Assembly (NCBI GenBank): GCA_045614565.1
Contig: JAZLDG010000082.1
Coordinates: forward strand, 1 to 28,337
Direction of reading: 5' to 3'
From: Scatosoma sp045614565
Lineage (GTDB): Bacteria > Bacillota > Clostridia > Christensenellales > Borkfalkiaceae
Length of the DNA: 28,337 bases
Positions 1 through 7,934 of this stretch are shown piece after piece. The translations under genes were made by a program, and so were the position numbers. Below the pieces are notes generated by a model, which saw only the letters and a program-made list of their open reading frames with translations, was not told the DNA's origin and did not search any database. Positions within the stretch are counted from its first letter, which is position 1; every line of letters starts with the position of its first letter.

Positions 1-366
1 CTTGTAGCGGTAGCAAATTTCATATTTATTGCCGTAACAAGACAGCTTTACGCGACCTTTGTTTCTTTGCTCGTGTACATTTTGTGCTTGTTCACGCTTA
101 CGAACTTTATCCGTATAGCTAAAAAGCTGTTTACGGTCGGACTGCATTATCTCAAAAATCAACAACCCCAAGCGGTTCGCGTAATGGTTATCGGCGGTGG
201 TTCGGCGGGCGTGGCTTTGATTAAAGAAATGCTCAATTCGGACAAAATACAATACAATCCCGTTTTATATCCGTTGTTGGTAGTCGTATTATTCCTGCTT
301 TATATCTCGTTGTTTTACGCGGTATATTATTTGGTCGAAAAAAAAGACCGTAAAGGAATGAATTAA
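1..366 (+). CDS. CapD/EpsC-like membrane sugar epimerase-dehydratase fragment, possibly chimeric
   Basis: The reading frame is open from base 1, so the gene begins left of the window. The visible N-terminal part has hydrophobic segments followed by a basic stretch and a Rossmann-type nucleotide loop (RVMVIGGGSAGVALIKEML). That layout is known from polysaccharide-type nucleoside-diphosphate-sugar epimerases/dehydratases (CapD/EpsC family), in which membrane helices precede the NAD(P)-binding domain. In that family the segment around YNPV is followed by a soluble domain of several hundred residues. Here the frame runs straight into a different hydrophobic helix (LYPLLVVVLFLLYISLFYAV) and stops after a short basic tail. 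No catalytic epimerase region is left. The product therefore looks like a truncated protein joined in frame to the C-terminal membrane helix of another protein, and it is probably not an active enzyme. An assembly join is an alternative. Family call moderately sure; chimera inferred. Confidence 0.5.
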   Translation, partial: LVAVANFIFIAVTRQLYATFVSLLVYILCLFTLTNFIRIAKKLFTVGLHYLKNQQPQAVRVMVIGGGSAGVALIKEMLNSDKIQYNPVLYPLLVVVLFLLYISLFYAVYYLVEKKDRKGMN

Positions 367-392
367 AAAGAAAAGGGAAATAATGAAAACGT

Positions 393-1544
393 ATGAACAT
401 TTCAAATGATATTCGTTATATCGGCGTAAACGACAAAACGTTGGATCTTTTTGAAGGGCAATATACCGTTGAAAACGGTATGTCCTATAATTCCTACGTC
501 ATTTTGGACGAGAAAATCGCGGTATTCGATACGGTGGATTTTGCGTGCAAGGACGAATGGCTGAAAAAACTGCAAACGGTCTTAAATGGCAAAACGCCCG
601 ACTATTTAATCGTACAGCATATGGAACCCGACCACTCGGCGAATATTTTGGCTTTCACCAAAGCATATCCAACAGTGAAAATCGTGGCTTCGTCAAAAGC
701 GTTCGTAATGATGCAAAACTATTTCGGGCAAGCGTTTAACGAGAAACAGCTCGTCGTAAACGACGGGGACACCCTTGCGCTTGGTAAGCACGAGCTTACC
801 TTCTTTACCGCGCCGATGGTGCATTGGCCCGAAGTTATCGTGAGCTATGAAAAGACGGAAAAGGTTTTGTTTTCCGCGGATGCGTTCGGGAAATTCGGCA
901 CAACGGATACGGACGAAGAATGGGCTTGCGAAGCAAGACGGTACTATTTCGGGATCGTCGGCAAATACGGCGTGCAAGTGCAAAACCTGTTAAAAAAGCT
1001 CGCGGCGTACGAAATTCAAACGATTTGTCCGTTACACGGACCCGTTTTGAAAGAAAATTTGGCGGAATATTTCCGTTTATACGATATTTGGTCGCGGTAC
1101 GACGTAGAAAGCGACGGGGTTGTGATTGCGTATACGTCCGTGTACGGGAACACCAAAAAAGGGGTGGAGCTGCTTGCGGAACGCTTACAAGCGGGCAGCA
1201 AAAAGGTAGTTATCCACGATCTTGCGCGGTGCGATATGGCGGAAGCGGTGGAAGACGCGTTCCGTTACGGAACACTCGTTTTGGCAACGACGACCTACAA
1301 CGGCGAGATTTTTCCCTTTATGCGGGAGTTTTTGCACGATTTAACGGAGCATAATTTCCAAAACCGCACGGTTGCTTTGATCGAAAACGGGAGCTGGGCG
1401 CCGATGGCGGCACGCGTTATGCGCGCGATGCTCGAAAAATGCAAAAATATCCGTTATACGGAAACGAGCGTGAAAATTCTTTCCGCCTTAAACGAAGAAA
1501 GTCGTGCGCAAGTGGACGCGCTTGCGTCGGAGCTTTGTAAATAA
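393..1544 (+). CDS. fprA: A-type flavoprotein / flavodiiron protein (O2 or NO reductase)
   Basis: This 383-residue cytoplasmic enzyme matches the flavodiiron family in length and order: an N-terminal metallo-beta-lactamase-like diiron domain (about 1-240) and a C-terminal flavodoxin domain (about 243-383). Diiron ligands are visible as H76-x-E78-x-D80-H81, H144, D163 and H215. The FMN phosphate loop is at 247-254 (YTSVYGNT). The family reduces O2 to water or NO to N2O with electrons from reduced rubredoxin, and a rubredoxin gene follows after 15 bases, which supports this role. There is no fused rubredoxin or flavin reductase domain, so it is the minimal class A type. The start at 393 follows an AAGGGAAA stretch and gives the family's usual N-terminus. 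No separate promoter was recognised in the 26 bases upstream; it may start inside or be read from the preceding gene. Confidence 0.95.
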   Translation: MNISNDIRYIGVNDKTLDLFEGQYTVENGMSYNSYVILDEKIAVFDTVDFACKDEWLKKLQTVLNGKTPDYLIVQHMEPDHSANILAFTKAYPTVKIVASSKAFVMMQNYFGQAFNEKQLVVNDGDTLALGKHELTFFTAPMVHWPEVIVSYEKTEKVLFSADAFGKFGTTDTDEEWACEARRYYFGIVGKYGVQVQNLLKKLAAYEIQTICPLHGPVLKENLAEYFRLYDIWSRYDVESDGVVIAYTSVYGNTKKGVELLAERLQAGSKKVVIHDLARCDMAEAVEDAFRYGTLVLATTTYNGEIFPFMREFLHDLTEHNFQNRTVALIENGSWAPMAARVMRAMLEKCKNIRYTETSVKILSALNEESRAQVDALASELCK

Positions 1545-1559
1545 AAAGGAGATATAAAA

Positions 1560-1721
1560 ATGCGTAAATTTGTTTGTGAAGTTTGTGGTTGGGTATACGA
1601 TGAAATCGTCGGTTTGCCCGAACAAAACGTTGCGGCAGGTACGAAGTTTGAAGACTTGCCCGAAGATTTTGAATGTCCGCTTTGCGGCGTTGGCAAAGAA
1701 AATTTTACGGAAGAAAACTAA
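1560..1721 (+). CDS. Rubredoxin
   Basis: This 53-residue protein has the two iron-binding CxxCG-type loops of rubredoxin, CEVCGW near residue 6 and CPLCGV near residue 39, with the typical WVYD motif after the first. Length and spacing are those of canonical small clostridial rubredoxins, so the single FeCys4 site should be complete. It starts 8 bases after an AAAAGGAGA ribosome site and 15 bases after the fprA stop, so the two are almost certainly co-transcribed. It is the likely direct electron donor to the flavodiiron protein. The enzyme that reduces this rubredoxin is not encoded nearby. Confidence 0.95.
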   Translation: MRKFVCEVCGWVYDEIVGLPEQNVAAGTKFEDLPEDFECPLCGVGKENFTEEN

Positions 1722-1764
1722 ACGCCGCGGCGTTGGAATATATTAACCAAGGAAGGAGATCTTT

Positions 1765-1962
1765 ATGGAAAACTATATCATTTGTAATTGTAAACAGGTA
1801 AGTTATACCGACATTGAAAGTGCGCTTGCAAATCACAACAAAATGGAAGACGTTTTGGAAGTATTTGCGGACGTGCAAAGAATTACGCACTGTTCGACGG
1901 GTTGCGGCGGCTGCCACGATAAGGTATTGAACGTGATTTCCGAAATAATGATGGGCGCGTAA
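1765..1962 (+). CDS. BFD-like [2Fe-2S] protein
   Basis: This 65-residue protein resembles a stand-alone BFD (bacterioferritin-associated ferredoxin / NirB-type) [2Fe-2S] domain. Cysteines lie at C7 and C9 (CNC) near the N-terminus and at C47 and C50 (CGGC) near the middle, with an extra C43. The family uses a C-x-C plus C-x2-C ligand set. It is preceded by a strong AAGGAGGAGA ribosome site, lies 43 bases after rubredoxin, and is the last gene before a strong terminator, so it is the third member of the fprA operon. In BFD proteins the role is electron transfer or iron-sulphur trafficking, usually to ferritin. Here a redox role alongside FprA is an inference from position only. No ferritin gene is in the window. 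Confidence 0.85.
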   Translation: MENYIICNCKQVSYTDIESALANHNKMEDVLEVFADVQRITHCSTGCGGCHDKVLNVISEIMMGA

Positions 1963-1969
1963 AAATAAA

Positions 1970-2004
1970 CCCGCGGGACGAAGCTTTGCGTCCCGCGGGA
2001 TTTT
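1970..2004. terminator. Bidirectional intrinsic terminator after the fprA operon
   Basis: An 11-bp perfect G+C-rich stem (CCCGCGGGACG, 1970-1980, with 1989-1999) encloses an 8-base loop. It has an A-rich left flank and a T-rich right flank. It lies between convergent genes and can end transcription from both sides. Confidence 0.9.
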
Positions 2005-2006
2005 TA

Positions 2007-3590
2007 CTATCTTTTAAGTGCGTACACCGCAATTTCAAAGGAACGGAAAAAGATGCTTTTGGGTTCATTATACCGCTCGGCATAATTGCTTAAAAGCAGG
2101 TTTTTTATCTCGTAAACAAGCGGGATTTTACGCGGTTTTTGAAAATTGCAAACGATCAAAACCGTTTGTTTTCGATAGGATCGCGTATAGCTAAAATACC
2201 CCTTGCCCTGCGTTTGATCGGCAAATTTCCCATAGCGAAGCGCAGGCAGGTTTTTGCGAAGCGAAAGCAAGGCTTGATAAAATCCGAAAACGGATTTTTC
2301 GCTTTCTTTATCCTTTTCCAAATGAATTTCTTTCCCCCGCGACGGGCAAGTAAGCCACGGTTTTGCCGTGGAAAATCCGTAATATTTTTGCCCGTTCCAC
2401 GCCATCGGACGGCGGGGATTGTCGCGGCTTCCGCGGTTGATTTTTTCAAAAATATTAAGATCGGTTTGGCGGTCTTGATAATAACGTAACGTTTCTACGT
2501 CGTTGAAATCGCCGATATCGTCAAAATACGAATTCGCTGCGCCGTATTCTTGACCTTGATAGATAAAGGGAATGCCCTTCAAAAGATAGATGGCCGTTGC
2601 AAGCATCGTCGCGGCTTCGTAACGCATTTCTTTGTCCAAATTAAAGCGGGAAAGCAGGAAAGGCTGATCGTGATTGTCGGTAAAAAGCGTGTATAAAAGT
2701 TCGTTTTTTTGCGAAAAATCCTGCCATTTTACGAGTGTATTTTTGAATTTGTCAAGCGTAAACGAGTGGGGTAGGTATTTGTTTACCCCGCCGAATTGCG
2801 TATGCTCGAATTGAAACACGGTGGTCAGCTCACCACGGTTTTTGCCACAAATCTTCTTGATGTTTTTTTCGTTCGATTGACATTCGCCGATGATAAATAA
2901 GTCTTTCGTTTTTTCGCGGTCGAAAAGCTCGCGGATATATTCGTGTAAGCGTTTGCCGTCGTACATTTTATTCCGTTCAAAATCTTTGGAAATAAAATCC
3001 AACACGTCGCAACGGAAACCGTCTATGCCTTGCTCCACCCAAAAATCGATAATATCCCGCATTTCCTTGCGTACTTTGGGGTTTTCCCAGTTCAAATCGG
3101 GTTGTTCCACGGAAAAGGAGTGTAGATAATATTCTTGCGTCGTCGGGTTATATTCCCACGCGCTGCCGCCGAACACCGATTTCCATTTATTAAAGGGTTT
3201 ATCCGCCCAAATATAATAATCGTGATAGGGATTATCGCGGGAGCTTCGCGCCTGTTCAAACCAAATATGTTTGGACGAAGTATGGTTGGCGACGAAATCC
3301 ATAATCAGTTTAATATTCCGCTTTTTTAGCTCCGTTTGCAAGGCTTTCCAGTCTTGAAAGCTGCCGAATTGCGGGTCGATTTCCCGATAATCTTCGACGT
3401 CGTAGCCGTTGTCGGCGTTGGGGCTTTTATAGCACGGACAAAGCCAAACGGCGTTGACGCCAAGCTCGGTCAAGTGGTCGATTTTTTGCAAAATGCCGCG
3501 TAAATCGCCTATGCCGTCACCGTTGCTATCGTAAAAGCTTTTAGGGTAAATTTGATACACAATCCAGTCGAGAAAACGTTGCCTTTTCAT
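2007..3590 (-). CDS. GH13 oligo-1,6-glucosidase / alpha-glucosidase
   Basis: This 527-residue cytoplasmic enzyme has no signal peptide and carries all conserved regions of glycoside hydrolase family 13. Region I is DFVANH (D98-H103), region II GFRCDV with nucleophile D195, region III IIGEC with acid/base E236, and region IV DNHD (D308). The QPDLNW motif at 163-168 and a valine right after the nucleophile are known marks of the oligo-1,6-glucosidase group. That points to hydrolysis of alpha-1,6-linked isomaltose-type ends, although trehalose-6-phosphate hydrolases share much of this signature. A calcium-type loop (DSNGDGIGDL, 21-30) is present. The start chosen gives the usual MKRQRFLDWIVYQIYPKSF N-terminus; an upstream in-frame start would overlap the divergent gene at 3654. 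No clear Shine-Dalgarno precedes it. It is a single-gene unit with no sugar transporter or regulator beside it. Confidence 0.9.
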   Translation of the reverse strand: MKRQRFLDWIVYQIYPKSFYDSNGDGIGDLRGILQKIDHLTELGVNAVWLCPCYKSPNADNGYDVEDYREIDPQFGSFQDWKALQTELKKRNIKLIMDFVANHTSSKHIWFEQARSSRDNPYHDYYIWADKPFNKWKSVFGGSAWEYNPTTQEYYLHSFSVEQPDLNWENPKVRKEMRDIIDFWVEQGIDGFRCDVLDFISKDFERNKMYDGKRLHEYIRELFDREKTKDLFIIGECQSNEKNIKKICGKNRGELTTVFQFEHTQFGGVNKYLPHSFTLDKFKNTLVKWQDFSQKNELLYTLFTDNHDQPFLLSRFNLDKEMRYEAATMLATAIYLLKGIPFIYQGQEYGAANSYFDDIGDFNDVETLRYYQDRQTDLNIFEKINRGSRDNPRRPMAWNGQKYYGFSTAKPWLTCPSRGKEIHLEKDKESEKSVFGFYQALLSLRKNLPALRYGKFADQTQGKGYFSYTRSYRKQTVLIVCNFQKPRKIPLVYEIKNLLLSNYAERYNEPKSIFFRSFEIAVYALKR

Positions 3591-3653
3591 ATCTATTAGA
3601 ATGTGCTTTTTATATAAAAAATAACGCCTTTGTGAAAATTTGGAGAAAGTATA

Positions 3654-6386
3654 ATGCGCGTGCCGAACGAAGAACAAGCAAAAGTTATTGAAAATTTAGA
3701 CGATAATATCATTCTATTCGCAAGCGCGGGAACGGGGAAAACGTTTACCGTAGCAAACCGCGTGGCGAATATTATCCAAAGCGGCAGGGCGAAACCGCAG
3801 GAAATTTTATGTTTGACGTTTACCATTAAAGCTTGCGGGGAAATGAAAGAAGATATTTCCCGCTATATCGGCGCGGACGCGAAATCGGTTGTCGTGAAAA
3901 CCATTCACGGCTTTTGTTATCGCTTGCTTGCCGAAGAATACAAAAGAAACGGAGAACGCTATAACGATTTACAGGTATGCGACGAAGTGGATGAAGAAGA
4001 ATTGCTCCGAAGTATTTTATCCACGCGGTATTATACTTGGCGGGACGTAAAACGGGTGTGTGGCGAATGTGGAAGCGAATACGCGGACGAACGCGAAAAC
4101 TGCGTTTGCGGCGCGGCTTTGGACGCGGAATTACCCCTGCGCGATTTTCCTATTTACGGAAAAAAGAACGCGCTTATGACGTTCGTCAGCGAAATGAAGC
4201 ATTGTCGGGAAGAAAATAAATGGTACTCGGGCAACGAAACCGCCGACTGGGAAAAGACGGTCGCGTTTTTGCGTGAATATAAGCCCGCCGTGTTTGAAGA
4301 TTCGGTTTCCTATTACGCCAAATACGTGGGAAAAATCCCCGACGAAGAATTTGCCGCGGCAACGGCGTTTGCGGGTCGGTTGATTGCCGAATACGACGAG
4401 CATTTGCGCCAAAGCAACCAAGTGGATTTTGACGATCTCGTGGTGCAAGTCAACGGCTTGCTTGAAAGAAAGGAAGTCCGCACGCGTTGGACGGGGAAGT
4501 ATAAATATATTATCGTGGACGAAATGCAGGACACGAGCGTGTTGGAATACGATATCTTAAAAAAGATTTTCGATAAAAACAACGTAATGCTTTGCGGGGA
4601 TTTTTTTCAAACTATCTACGAATGGCGCGGTTCGCGCCCGCAGGAAATTTTAAGCGATTACGTGGAACGCTTCGGCGCGAAAGCGTACACACTTTGCGAA
4701 AATTACCGCGCGACGAAAACGCTTGCGCGAGCGGGGTTTGGGTACTTGGAAAGAAGCTATCCCGATTTAATCGGCAAGTTTTGCCCCGCTGCAATGCGGG
4801 TGCAAAGCGGGGAAGAAGGGGAAAAGATTTTTTGTTACGCCTTTGATAACCGTCAGCAGGAAGCCAAGCAAATTTTCAAGTTCGTGCAACGCCGCAAGGC
4901 AAAAGAAAACGATCAAATATGTATAATGGCGCGAACGAACAATTATATTGCCGCACTTTCGCGGGAGTTTGACGCGCTGAACGCGGCTTTGCCCGAAAAC
5001 GAACGCGTGCGTTTTTTCACGGTGGAAGACAATTACCAGTTCTTCAAAAAACCCGTGGTCAAAGACGTGCTTGCCGTCGTGAAACTGTTGCTGAACGGCA
5101 GCGACCGTGTGAGTATGGAACGGCTCGCCGAGAAATATATCCGCGGCGTGGGCGGGAGAACGATTGAAACGCTCCGCGATTTTAACCGTTTGGGCGTTGC
5201 GATTACTTCCTTTATAGAGCCTGCTTTGTACGAGTTTGGGGATACCTACGCGCCCTTGATAGAAGCTTACAAACAAGGGAATATCGTCGTTTACGACACG
5301 GAAACGACGGGGTTGGATCTTGCCAAGGACCAAATGGTCCAGCTTTCGGCGATACGGCTTGGGAAAAACGGCGAAATCGTCGATACGCTGGATTTGATGA
5401 TCGAGCCGAGCGTTCCCATCAGCCAAGGCGCGTACGAAACGCACGGCTTTGATCTTGCGTATATCCGCGAGCACGGCGGCGTGGACGCGAAAACCGCGTT
5501 GCAAAAGTTTTCCGCGTTTTGTCAGGGCTGCGTACTCGTGGGGCATAACTCGTTACGCTTTGACGCGCCTTTGATCAAAAGACAGCTTCAAGAAAACGGC
5601 TTGCAGGACCTTTTAACGCTTGGGGAATATGATACGATGACGATCGCCAAGCAGTTCCATTCCAAACTTCCCGATTTTAAGCTGTCCACCTTGTGTTTTT
5701 ATTACGGGATCGTCAACGACGCCGCGCATAACGCGTTGGGGGATATTACCGCGACGGCGAAATGTCTTGTGAAGATGCTTTTCGAAGATATCCTGCCGAC
5801 CGAAGAAAGACGGCGGGAAACACTCGCACGGTACAAGAATAAATTCGAGAAATTCTACGCCTTTACCCGCGAGTTACGCGAAATGCTTGACCACGGCGAA
5901 ACGGCAGGACTTGCGGTTACGGTCATTGAGAAAATGATGCTCGATAAGCGCTATAAATCGTCGTCCGATCGGCGAGCGATGCGGGAAGTCGTGGAAAGCT
6001 TGCGCTTGGGAGAAGGGGTAAACGCCGAACGGTTTTTACGCGAGTATTTGACGGAAGCGGCGTTGCCGAGCAGTCAGCTCAACGACTTTTTGAAACGAAC
6101 GGACTGCGTACCCGTAATAACGGTGCACCAAGCCAAGGGTTGCGAGTTTGACGTGGTGTTGCTTGCTGGCGTGGACGATAATCATTTCCCGAGCTTTGCC
6201 GCAAAACAAAGCGGCGGGGAAGATGAAGAAAAGAAAGTGTTTTACGTGGCGATTACCCGCGCGAAAAGCCGTTTGATTTTAACGCGGGCGATTTACAACG
6301 GCAGGAACGAACGCAAGGTCAGCCCGTACGCGGCGTGTATTCCGCCTGAATACGTGGTTGCAAACGAGATATGGAAACGCGAATAA
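3654..6386 (+). CDS. UvrD/Rep-type superfamily 1 helicase with internal DEDDh exonuclease and cysteine cluster
   Basis: This 910-residue protein has the full set of SF1A helicase motifs: Walker A ASAGTGKT (23-30), TIHGFCYRLL (83-92), DEMQDT (289-294), GDFFQTIYEWRG (315-326), ENYRATKTL (349-357), TVHQAKGCEF (823-832) and FYVAITRAK (863-871). Two insertions stand out. C136, C139, C150 and C152 form a possible zinc site in domain 1B. Residues about 543-710 form a DnaQ-like DEDDh 3'-5' exonuclease with ExoI DTETTG (548-553), ExoII GHNSLRFD (630-637) and ExoIII HNALGD (691-696), placed between helicase motifs IV and V. The catalytic D548, E550, D637, H692 and D696 are all present. The role should be DNA unwinding coupled to 3'-end trimming in repair or replication restart; this is inferred. 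It starts after a GGAGAAAG ribosome site and ends in its own terminator. Confidence 0.9.
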   Translation: MRVPNEEQAKVIENLDDNIILFASAGTGKTFTVANRVANIIQSGRAKPQEILCLTFTIKACGEMKEDISRYIGADAKSVVVKTIHGFCYRLLAEEYKRNGERYNDLQVCDEVDEEELLRSILSTRYYTWRDVKRVCGECGSEYADERENCVCGAALDAELPLRDFPIYGKKNALMTFVSEMKHCREENKWYSGNETADWEKTVAFLREYKPAVFEDSVSYYAKYVGKIPDEEFAAATAFAGRLIAEYDEHLRQSNQVDFDDLVVQVNGLLERKEVRTRWTGKYKYIIVDEMQDTSVLEYDILKKIFDKNNVMLCGDFFQTIYEWRGSRPQEILSDYVERFGAKAYTLCENYRATKTLARAGFGYLERSYPDLIGKFCPAAMRVQSGEEGEKIFCYAFDNRQQEAKQIFKFVQRRKAKENDQICIMARTNNYIAALSREFDALNAALPENERVRFFTVEDNYQFFKKPVVKDVLAVVKLLLNGSDRVSMERLAEKYIRGVGGRTIETLRDFNRLGVAITSFIEPALYEFGDTYAPLIEAYKQGNIVVYDTETTGLDLAKDQMVQLSAIRLGKNGEIVDTLDLMIEPSVPISQGAYETHGFDLAYIREHGGVDAKTALQKFSAFCQGCVLVGHNSLRFDAPLIKRQLQENGLQDLLTLGEYDTMTIAKQFHSKLPDFKLSTLCFYYGIVNDAAHNALGDITATAKCLVKMLFEDILPTEERRRETLARYKNKFEKFYAFTRELREMLDHGETAGLAVTVIEKMMLDKRYKSSSDRRAMREVVESLRLGEGVNAERFLREYLTEAALPSSQLNDFLKRTDCVPVITVHQAKGCEFDVVLLAGVDDNHFPSFAAKQSGGEDEEKKVFYVAITRAKSRLILTRAIYNGRNERKVSPYAACIPPEYVVANEIWKRE

Positions 6387-6390
6387 AAAA

Positions 6391-6420
6391 AGGAGCTACG
6401 GCGTAGCTCCTTTGCTTTTG
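6391..6420 (+). terminator. Intrinsic terminator after the helicase gene
   Basis: A 9-bp perfect stem (AGGAGCTAC with GTAGCTCCT, 6391-6411) is followed by TTGCTTTTG. It separates the helicase gene from the convergent antiporter gene. Confidence 0.8.
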
Positions 6421-6428
6421 CATAAAAA

Positions 6429-7730
6429 TTATAAATGCTGATGCAAGCCTTTTTTCTTGGCGTGTTCGTGACGTGCGCTGCTTTTGCCTTCGGGGTCGAT
6501 GTCGCCCGCTTTCAAAAGCGCGATCTTGGTGAGCATAGGTCCGATAAGTTCGTAAATAAGTACGGCGAAAAGAGTAATATTTGCAATAATTGCGCCTTCC
6601 GCGCCAAGCTCCGCCGAGCTCATTGCCATATTTGCCATGCCGAGCGCAACGCCTGCTTGGGGAAGCAAGGTAACGCCGAGATATTTCACGATGTTGTCGT
6701 CGCATTTTGCGATTTTCGCGCTCAAAAACGCACCGCTGTACTTGCCTGCCGAACGGGCTAAAATATACGCCACGCCCACGAGAATAATAAGCACGTCGGC
6801 AAATACCGAAAGTTCTAATTCCGCACCGCTTAATACGAAGAAAATGACGAATAGCGGAGCCGTCCAACGGTCTACTCTGTCCATAAGTTCTTCGGAGAAA
6901 TCGCAAATATTGCAGAAAATCGTACCGAGCATCATACATACGAGCAAGGACGAAAATCCGATATGCACGCCGCCGATTTCAAATTTCATCATCGAAAGCC
7001 CGATCGTTAAAAATACGAACGCCACGGACACGGCAAGACGCTTGGAACGGGAATGGAAGAAACGTTCGCAAAAGCTGAACAGTAAGCCCATAACGCCACC
7101 AAGGCCGAGCGAAAGTACGATTTCAAGCAGCGGTTCTACGATAATGGAAACGGGGTTGAGCGCACCCATTTTCAAGGCTTTCGCTACGCCGAAGGAAACG
7201 GCGAACAGGATAAGCCCTACCGCGTCGTCGAGTGCGACGACGGGAAGCAAAATATCCGTCAAAGGACCTTTTGCTTTGTATTGCTTTACGACCATCAGCG
7301 TTGCCGCGGGCGCGGTTGCCGAAGCGATTGCGCCGAGCGTGATTGCCGCGGGCAAGGGAAGCTTGTCGGGGATAATCAAATGTAACGCGATCAAGACGAT
7401 ATCGACGAGAAGCGTCGTAATAACGGCTTGGAAAATACCCACGATAGTCGCGTGTTTACCGATTTTTTTGAGCTGGGAAAGACGGAACTCGTTGCCGATA
7501 GAAAAGGCGATAAAGCCGAGCGCTACGCCGCTTAAAATGGATAAGCTTTCTACGTCCGCTTTGCTCGTAAAGCCCAAGCCTTTAACGCCCAACGCGCCCA
7601 AACAGTACGGACCGATGAGAATACCCGCTACCAAATACGCCGTTACGGCGGGGAGCTTTGCAAGCTTTGCTAAACGCGAAAGAAGTAGTCCCGATAACAA
7701 AGCGATGGATAAAGATAATAAAGCCTGCAT
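6429..7730 (-). CDS. CPA2-family sodium(cation)/proton antiporter
   Basis: This 433-residue protein is almost entirely hydrophobic, with about 12 predicted membrane helices and a short charged, histidine-rich cytoplasmic tail (HEHAKKKGLHQHL). The N-terminal PAVTAYLVAGILIGP and the LDDAVGLILFAVSFG helix with D168-D169 match the Na+/H+ exchanger family (PF00999). In CPA transporters a paired acidic site in this helix binds the ion. There is no fused RCK/TrkA-N regulatory domain, unlike KefB/C, so it is the short form. The ion (Na+ or K+) cannot be told from the sequence. It starts after an AAAGGAAAA ribosome site behind a consensus promoter (7764-7792) and is monocistronic. Confidence 0.88.
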   Translation of the reverse strand: MQALLSLSIALLSGLLLSRLAKLAKLPAVTAYLVAGILIGPYCLGALGVKGLGFTSKADVESLSILSGVALGFIAFSIGNEFRLSQLKKIGKHATIVGIFQAVITTLLVDIVLIALHLIIPDKLPLPAAITLGAIASATAPAATLMVVKQYKAKGPLTDILLPVVALDDAVGLILFAVSFGVAKALKMGALNPVSIIVEPLLEIVLSLGLGGVMGLLFSFCERFFHSRSKRLAVSVAFVFLTIGLSMMKFEIGGVHIGFSSLLVCMMLGTIFCNICDFSEELMDRVDRWTAPLFVIFFVLSGAELELSVFADVLIILVGVAYILARSAGKYSGAFLSAKIAKCDDNIVKYLGVTLLPQAGVALGMANMAMSSAELGAEGAIIANITLFAVLIYELIGPMLTKIALLKAGDIDPEGKSSARHEHAKKKGLHQHL

Positions 7731-7763
7731 AATTTTTTTCCTTTGGAAATTTATTCGTTAAAC

Positions 7764-7792
7764 ATTATACTACTTCCGTTTTAGAAAGGCAA
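7764..7792 (-). promoter_or_regulatory. Sigma-A promoter of the antiporter gene
   Basis: On the minus strand, -35 TTGCCT (7787-7792), a 17-base spacer and -10 TATAAT (7764-7769). This leaves a leader of about 27 bases. Confidence 0.75.
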
Positions 7793-7866
7793 ATTAAAAC
7801 GGGGATAAAATGAAAGTTTTGTGAAATTATTTTACTTGGTTTTGTTGGAAAAAGCCCGACAAGCGA

Positions 7867-7895
7867 TTGACAATTTTTTTTGTAAGCTGTATAAT
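7867..7895 (+). promoter_or_regulatory. Perfect consensus sigma-A promoter of nfnAB
   Basis: -35 TTGACA (7867-7872), a 17-base spacer and -10 TATAAT (7890-7895). A short leader of about 33 bases holds the AAGGAGAA ribosome site of nfnA. Such a consensus match suggests strong, constitutive expression of the bifurcating enzyme. Confidence 0.88.
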
Positions 7896-7934
7896 AATGA
7901 AGTGAAAGTATAAAATCAAGGAGAAATCTTTACA

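Noticed and set aside
2007..3590. Trehalose-6-phosphate hydrolase
   Set aside because: The motifs overlap, but no phosphotransferase transporter or TreR regulator is adjacent, so the broader oligo-1,6-glucosidase call is safer.
4767..5546. 259-codon open frame opposite the helicase gene
   Set aside because: It runs through the conserved exonuclease and helicase motifs on the other strand, with no ribosome site or recognisable product.
6637..7761. 374-codon open frame opposite the antiporter gene
   Set aside because: It is antisense to a clear membrane-protein gene, has no ribosome site, and its serine/threonine/isoleucine-rich product is what an antisense reading of hydrophobic codons yields.
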